8,948 bases of DNA, from NCBI GenBank assembly GCA_937942205.1, contig CALDFO010000037.1, positions 1 through 8,948 on the forward strand, given 5' to 3'. Positions 6,602 through 8,948 of the stretch are shown here, piece by piece. Both the position numbers and the translations under genes were made by a program. Position 1 is the first letter of the stretch. Each line of letters begins with the position of its first letter. A model generated the notes under the pieces. That model was not told where the DNA came from. It worked only from the letters and a program-made list of their open reading frames with translations, and did no database searches. The stretch comes from an uncultured Alphaproteobacteria bacterium (lineage in GTDB: Bacteria > Pseudomonadota > Alphaproteobacteria > Micropepsales > Micropepsaceae).

Positions 6602-6958
6602 GGGAATCGGGGCCTTTTGCGCGGGCAGGGCGCGCTTATAGAGGTCGTCGTGCTGCGTAGCAACAAGAGGTGGTGTGGCCGCTGTCATGCAAATGCCAGA
6701 ATTCGGGAGTTTTATCTGATATTATGGGGAGTTAACGAGATTTCCGGCAGGGGATTCCGGTACAGTTATGAGAGAATTCTGGCCTATAAGCGCCCAAGTA
6801 AATAAGCCGCGATAGCCAGGCCGGGCCCCCAGCGGCGCCCGGACAGAGTGCGAATACCGGCAAACAGTCTCTCTTTTTCGGGGCTGCAGGCGCTGAAAGT
6901 CGGTATCGCCGACACACCGCCCGGCATCGAACTGGTTTATTGTCATCAGGATTTTACG
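6602..6958. promoter_or_regulatory. Divergent control region of typA and RND efflux operon
   Basis: This 357-bp gap has no credible gene. Its middle (about 6690-6805) is clearly more AT-rich than the coding flanks. Inside are CATAAT on the minus strand (complement of 6721-6726), a possible -10 for typA, and TATAAG on the plus strand (6785-6790), a possible -10 for the efflux operon. Neither has a good -35 at the right distance. A hairpin CCGGGC/GCCCGG with a 10-nt loop (6821-6842) lies downstream of the latter. The efflux leader would be about 160 nt long if the TATAAG box is used. Confidence 0.4.
6695..6783. repeat. 10-bp inverted repeat bracketing the divergent promoter area
   Basis: GCCAGAATTC (6695-6704) and GAATTCTGGC (6774-6783) are exact reverse complements, 69 bp apart. 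They enclose the AT-rich core and the GTTAAC palindrome (6731-6736). The right arm abuts the TATAAG -10-like box at 6785. Two half-sites on either side of a promoter could be operators for a looping regulator, but no regulator gene is in the window. Confidence 0.5.
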
Positions 6959-8215
6959 ATGAATGTTCAGATGAACCCGCCGCCGGGAACGACGCAGACT
7001 CGCAGCAACGGGCTGACCGACCGCGCGCGCGCCCTGCCGCGCAAGTATCTGATCGGCGGGGCGGCGCTGGTATTGGCGCTGGGCGGTTTCTGGCTGGCCA
7101 CCCGGGATGGGGGCAGCCCGCCCCCACGGCGCGTCACCGCCGCGCCCGTCCGCGTCGCGGCGGTCGCGCAGCGCGACATGCAGGTGATCGAGCGCACCAT
7201 CGGCACCGTGGTCGCCAATTCCAGCGTGGCGGTCACCGCCCGCGTCCAGGGCCAGTTGATGAAGGCCCATTTCAAGGAAGGCGACATCGTCAAGGCCGGC
7301 GATCTGCTGTTCGAGATCGATCCGCGTCCCTATCAGGCCGCCCTGGCCCAGGCCCTGGCCCAGCAGGCCCGCGACCAGGCCCAGCTGGAGAACGCCAACA
7401 ACGACGCCCGCCGCTATGCCGACCTGTTCTCCCAGAACGCCATTTCGGTGCAGCAGCGCGATGTCTCCGCCGCCAGCGCCAAGGCGCTGGCCGCCACCGT
7501 GGAGGCCGACAAGGCCCAGGTGGCGATCGCCCGCCTGAACCTGGAATACAGCCGCATCCGCGCGCCCGTCACCGGCAAGACCGGCCCCATCCTGATCCAG
7601 CCCGGCAATCTGGTGACGCCGTCCAGCAGCGTGGGCGCCTCCTCGCTGGTCACCATCAACGAAATCCAGCCGGTGAAGATTTCCCTGTCGCTGCCGCAGT
7701 CCGACCTGCCGCGCATCCAGGAAACCGCCCGCAACAAGGGCCTGAGCGTCACCGTCAACCTGCGCGACGGCGGTGGCGGCGAGAATATCGTCGCCCCGGT
7801 GGATTTCATCGGCAACGCCGTCAACAACACCACCGGCACCATCGAACTGCGCGCCACCTACGCCAACCCGGATTCGGCGCTGATCCCCGGCCAGCTGGTG
7901 GATGTGGTGGTGGCCTTGTCCAAAATTCCCGACGCCCTGGTGGTGCCGCGCGAGGCGATCAACACCGGTCCCGCCGGGCAGTTCGTCTATGCCGTGCGCG
8001 AGGGCGCCGCCCAGCAGGTGGCGGTGAAGGTGCAGTTCGACGACACCGTGAACACGGCGGTGCAGGGCGCGATCAAGCCCGGCGAGCAGGTCATCGTGGA
8101 CGGCCAGTTGCGCGTCATTCCCGGCGCCAAGGTCAACGTCCTGCCGTCCGCCAAGCAGCAGTCCAGCACCGACACCCGCACCAGCGGACGCCGCAACCGC
8201 GCCATCAAGGGCTGA
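6959..8215 (+). CDS. RND efflux periplasmic adaptor (membrane-fusion protein), MdtA-like
   Basis: A 418-aa adaptor that links an inner-membrane RND pump to an outer-membrane channel in a tripartite exporter. A single N-terminal membrane anchor lies at about 29-47 (KYLIGGAALVLALGGFWLA), with no lipobox cysteine. The first lipoyl half-motif is at 91-121 (AVTARVQGQL...GDIVKAGDLLFEID), followed by a coiled-coil hairpin rich in Ala/Gln (about 122-195), then LEYSRIRAPVTGKTG (195-209) closing the lipoyl domain. Beta-barrel and membrane-proximal domains follow. The Gln/Ser/Arg-rich C-tail resembles MdtA. The start at 6959 has AGGA 7 nt upstream. The frame is open from 6848, but the upstream part has no ribosome-binding site or family similarity. 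Only 22 bp separate it from the pump gene, so the two form an operon. Confidence 0.93.
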   Translation: MNVQMNPPPGTTQTRSNGLTDRARALPRKYLIGGAALVLALGGFWLATRDGGSPPPRRVTAAPVRVAAVAQRDMQVIERTIGTVVANSSVAVTARVQGQLMKAHFKEGDIVKAGDLLFEIDPRPYQAALAQALAQQARDQAQLENANNDARRYADLFSQNAISVQQRDVSAASAKALAATVEADKAQVAIARLNLEYSRIRAPVTGKTGPILIQPGNLVTPSSSVGASSLVTINEIQPVKISLSLPQSDLPRIQETARNKGLSVTVNLRDGGGGENIVAPVDFIGNAVNNTTGTIELRATYANPDSALIPGQLVDVVVALSKIPDALVVPREAINTGPAGQFVYAVREGAAQQVAVKVQFDDTVNTAVQGAIKPGEQVIVDGQLRVIPGAKVNVLPSAKQQSSTDTRTSGRRNRAIKG

Positions 8216-8237
8216 CAGCCCGCGAAGGATAGAGCCG

Positions 8238-8948
8238 ATGAACCTGTCCCGGATCTTTATCGAACGTCCCGTGATGACCACGCTGGTCATGGCGGCGCTC
8301 GTCATTTTCGGCTCGGTGGGCTATGCGCGTCTGCCGGTTTCCGACCTGCCCAATATCGACTTCCCGACCATCTCGGTTTCGGCCAGCCTGCCCGGCGCCG
8401 ATCCCGAGACCATGGCCTCGGCGGTGGCGTCGCCGCTGGAAAACCAGTTCTCGACGATCAACGGCATCGACCAGATGACGTCGTCCTCCACCCAGGGCAA
8501 CACCCAGATCACCCTGCAGTTCAACCTGTCGCGCGATCTGGACGGCGCCGCCCAGGACGTGCAGGCCGCCATCAGCGCCGCCACCCGCCGCCTGCCCAGC
8601 GCGATGCCGCAGCCGCCCACCTTCCGCAAGGTCAACCCGGCCGATCTGCCGGTGCTGTTCCTGGCGATGCGGTCCAAGACGCTCAAGCCGTCGGAAGTGG
8701 CCGAATATGCCGAAACCCTGCTGGCCCGCCAGTTGTCCACCATCGAGGGCGTGGCCCAGGTCAGCGTCTTCGGCAGCGCCAAATACGCGGTGCGCATCCA
8801 GGCCGACCCGGCCGCCCTGGCCACCCGCCAGATCGGCATCGACCGGCTGACCCAGGCGGTGGCCTCGGCCAACGTCAACATGGCGACCGGCGCCCTGAAC
8901 GGCCCCACCCGCTCCACCATCATCCACACCGGCGGACAGCTCAACAAC
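8238..8948 (+). CDS. RND multidrug efflux transporter, HAE1/MdtBC-type, 5' part
   Basis: The first 237 residues of a proton-driven inner-membrane pump that normally runs to about 1,030-1,050 aa; the gene continues past the window edge with no stop. The N-terminus MNLSRIFIERPVMTTLVMAALV gives TM1 (about 12-30). It is followed by the porter-domain landmarks LPVSDLPNIDFPTISVSASLPGA, ETMASAVASPLE and KVNPADLPV. VSASLPGADPETMAS and MTSSSTQGNTQITLQF are closer to E. coli MdtC than to AcrB, so it is placed in the MdtB/MdtC branch. MdtBC pumps are heteromers, and a second pump gene may follow. AAGGA 8 nt upstream of the ATG supports the start. Drug range cannot be read from the sequence. No regulator or outer-membrane factor is in view. 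Confidence 0.94.
   Translation, partial: MNLSRIFIERPVMTTLVMAALVIFGSVGYARLPVSDLPNIDFPTISVSASLPGADPETMASAVASPLENQFSTINGIDQMTSSSTQGNTQITLQFNLSRDLDGAAQDVQAAISAATRRLPSAMPQPPTFRKVNPADLPVLFLAMRSKTLKPSEVAEYAETLLARQLSTIEGVAQVSVFGSAKYAVRIQADPAALATRQIGIDRLTQAVASANVNMATGALNGPTRSTIIHTGGQLNN

Noticed and set aside
6731..6743. CtrA-type box (TTAA-N7-TTAA) in the typA upstream region
   Set aside because: GTTAAC supplies one TTAA half, but no second TTAA follows at the required spacing.
4736..6805. 689-codon open frame on the plus strand, opposite typA
   Set aside because: It lies antisense to typA. Its translation is rich in His, Gln, Gly, Ala and Asp as expected from the reverse of GC-biased codons, and it shows no domain. 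Long antisense frames are usual in GC-rich genes.
6722..8305. 527-codon minus-strand frame opposite the efflux adaptor
   Set aside because: Antisense shadow of a gene with clear lipoyl and hairpin motifs; its composition is Gly/Ala/Asp/His-biased with no recognisable motif.
1..8948. CRISPR, tRNA/rRNA, insertion sequence, prophage or defence island
   Set aside because: No regularly spaced repeats, tRNA-like cloverleaf, transposase, integrase or defence domains were seen. All complete genes but one belong to common chromosomal families.

Overview
The window reads as ordinary chromosomal DNA of an alphaproteobacterium. This is inferred from the high G+C content, an IMPase-family histidinol phosphatase with the HisN signature, an RpoH-type promoter feeding a small heat-shock gene with a ROSE-like leader, and a hairpin repeat whose translation (MAGSSPAM) is a familiar artefact in alphaproteobacterial genomes. 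The exact genus cannot be read from the sequence. I see no mobile element, phage gene, CRISPR array, tRNA or rRNA.

Layout: (1) bases 58-501, minus strand, an Hsp20/IbpA-type small heat-shock protein; (2) 706-1644, plus strand, an alpha/beta hydrolase of the lysophospholipase (PldB-like) type, divergent from it across a 204-bp region with two RpoH-like promoters back to back; (3) a strong GC hairpin between convergent genes at 1626-1658; (4) 1676-2443, minus, an unrecognised single-pass membrane protein with a long Pro/Ala-rich tail; (5) 2606-3409, minus, HisN, and 3431-4543, minus, the Na+/H+ antiporter NhaA, 21 bp apart and probably co-transcribed; (6) a 234-bp intergenic patch of hairpin repeats; (7) 4778-6601, minus, the ribosome-associated GTPase TypA/BipA; (8) a 357-bp AT-richer divergent control region; (9) 6959-8215 and 8238-window end, plus, the membrane-fusion protein and the start of the inner-membrane pump of a tripartite RND efflux system of the MdtABC type.

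Several genes relate to stress: a heat-shock chaperone, a membrane-lipid hydrolase that may share its heat-shock control, pH/sodium homeostasis (NhaA), a stress-linked translational GTPase (TypA) and multidrug efflux. They look like neighbouring housekeeping units, not one system.

I found no convincing new multi-gene system. The most interesting signals are regulatory: a predicted RNA thermometer over the hsp20 ribosome-binding site, a matching RpoH-like promoter pointing at the hydrolase, a perfect 10-bp inverted repeat bracketing the typA/efflux divergent promoter region, and the repeat-derived hairpins between nhaA and typA.
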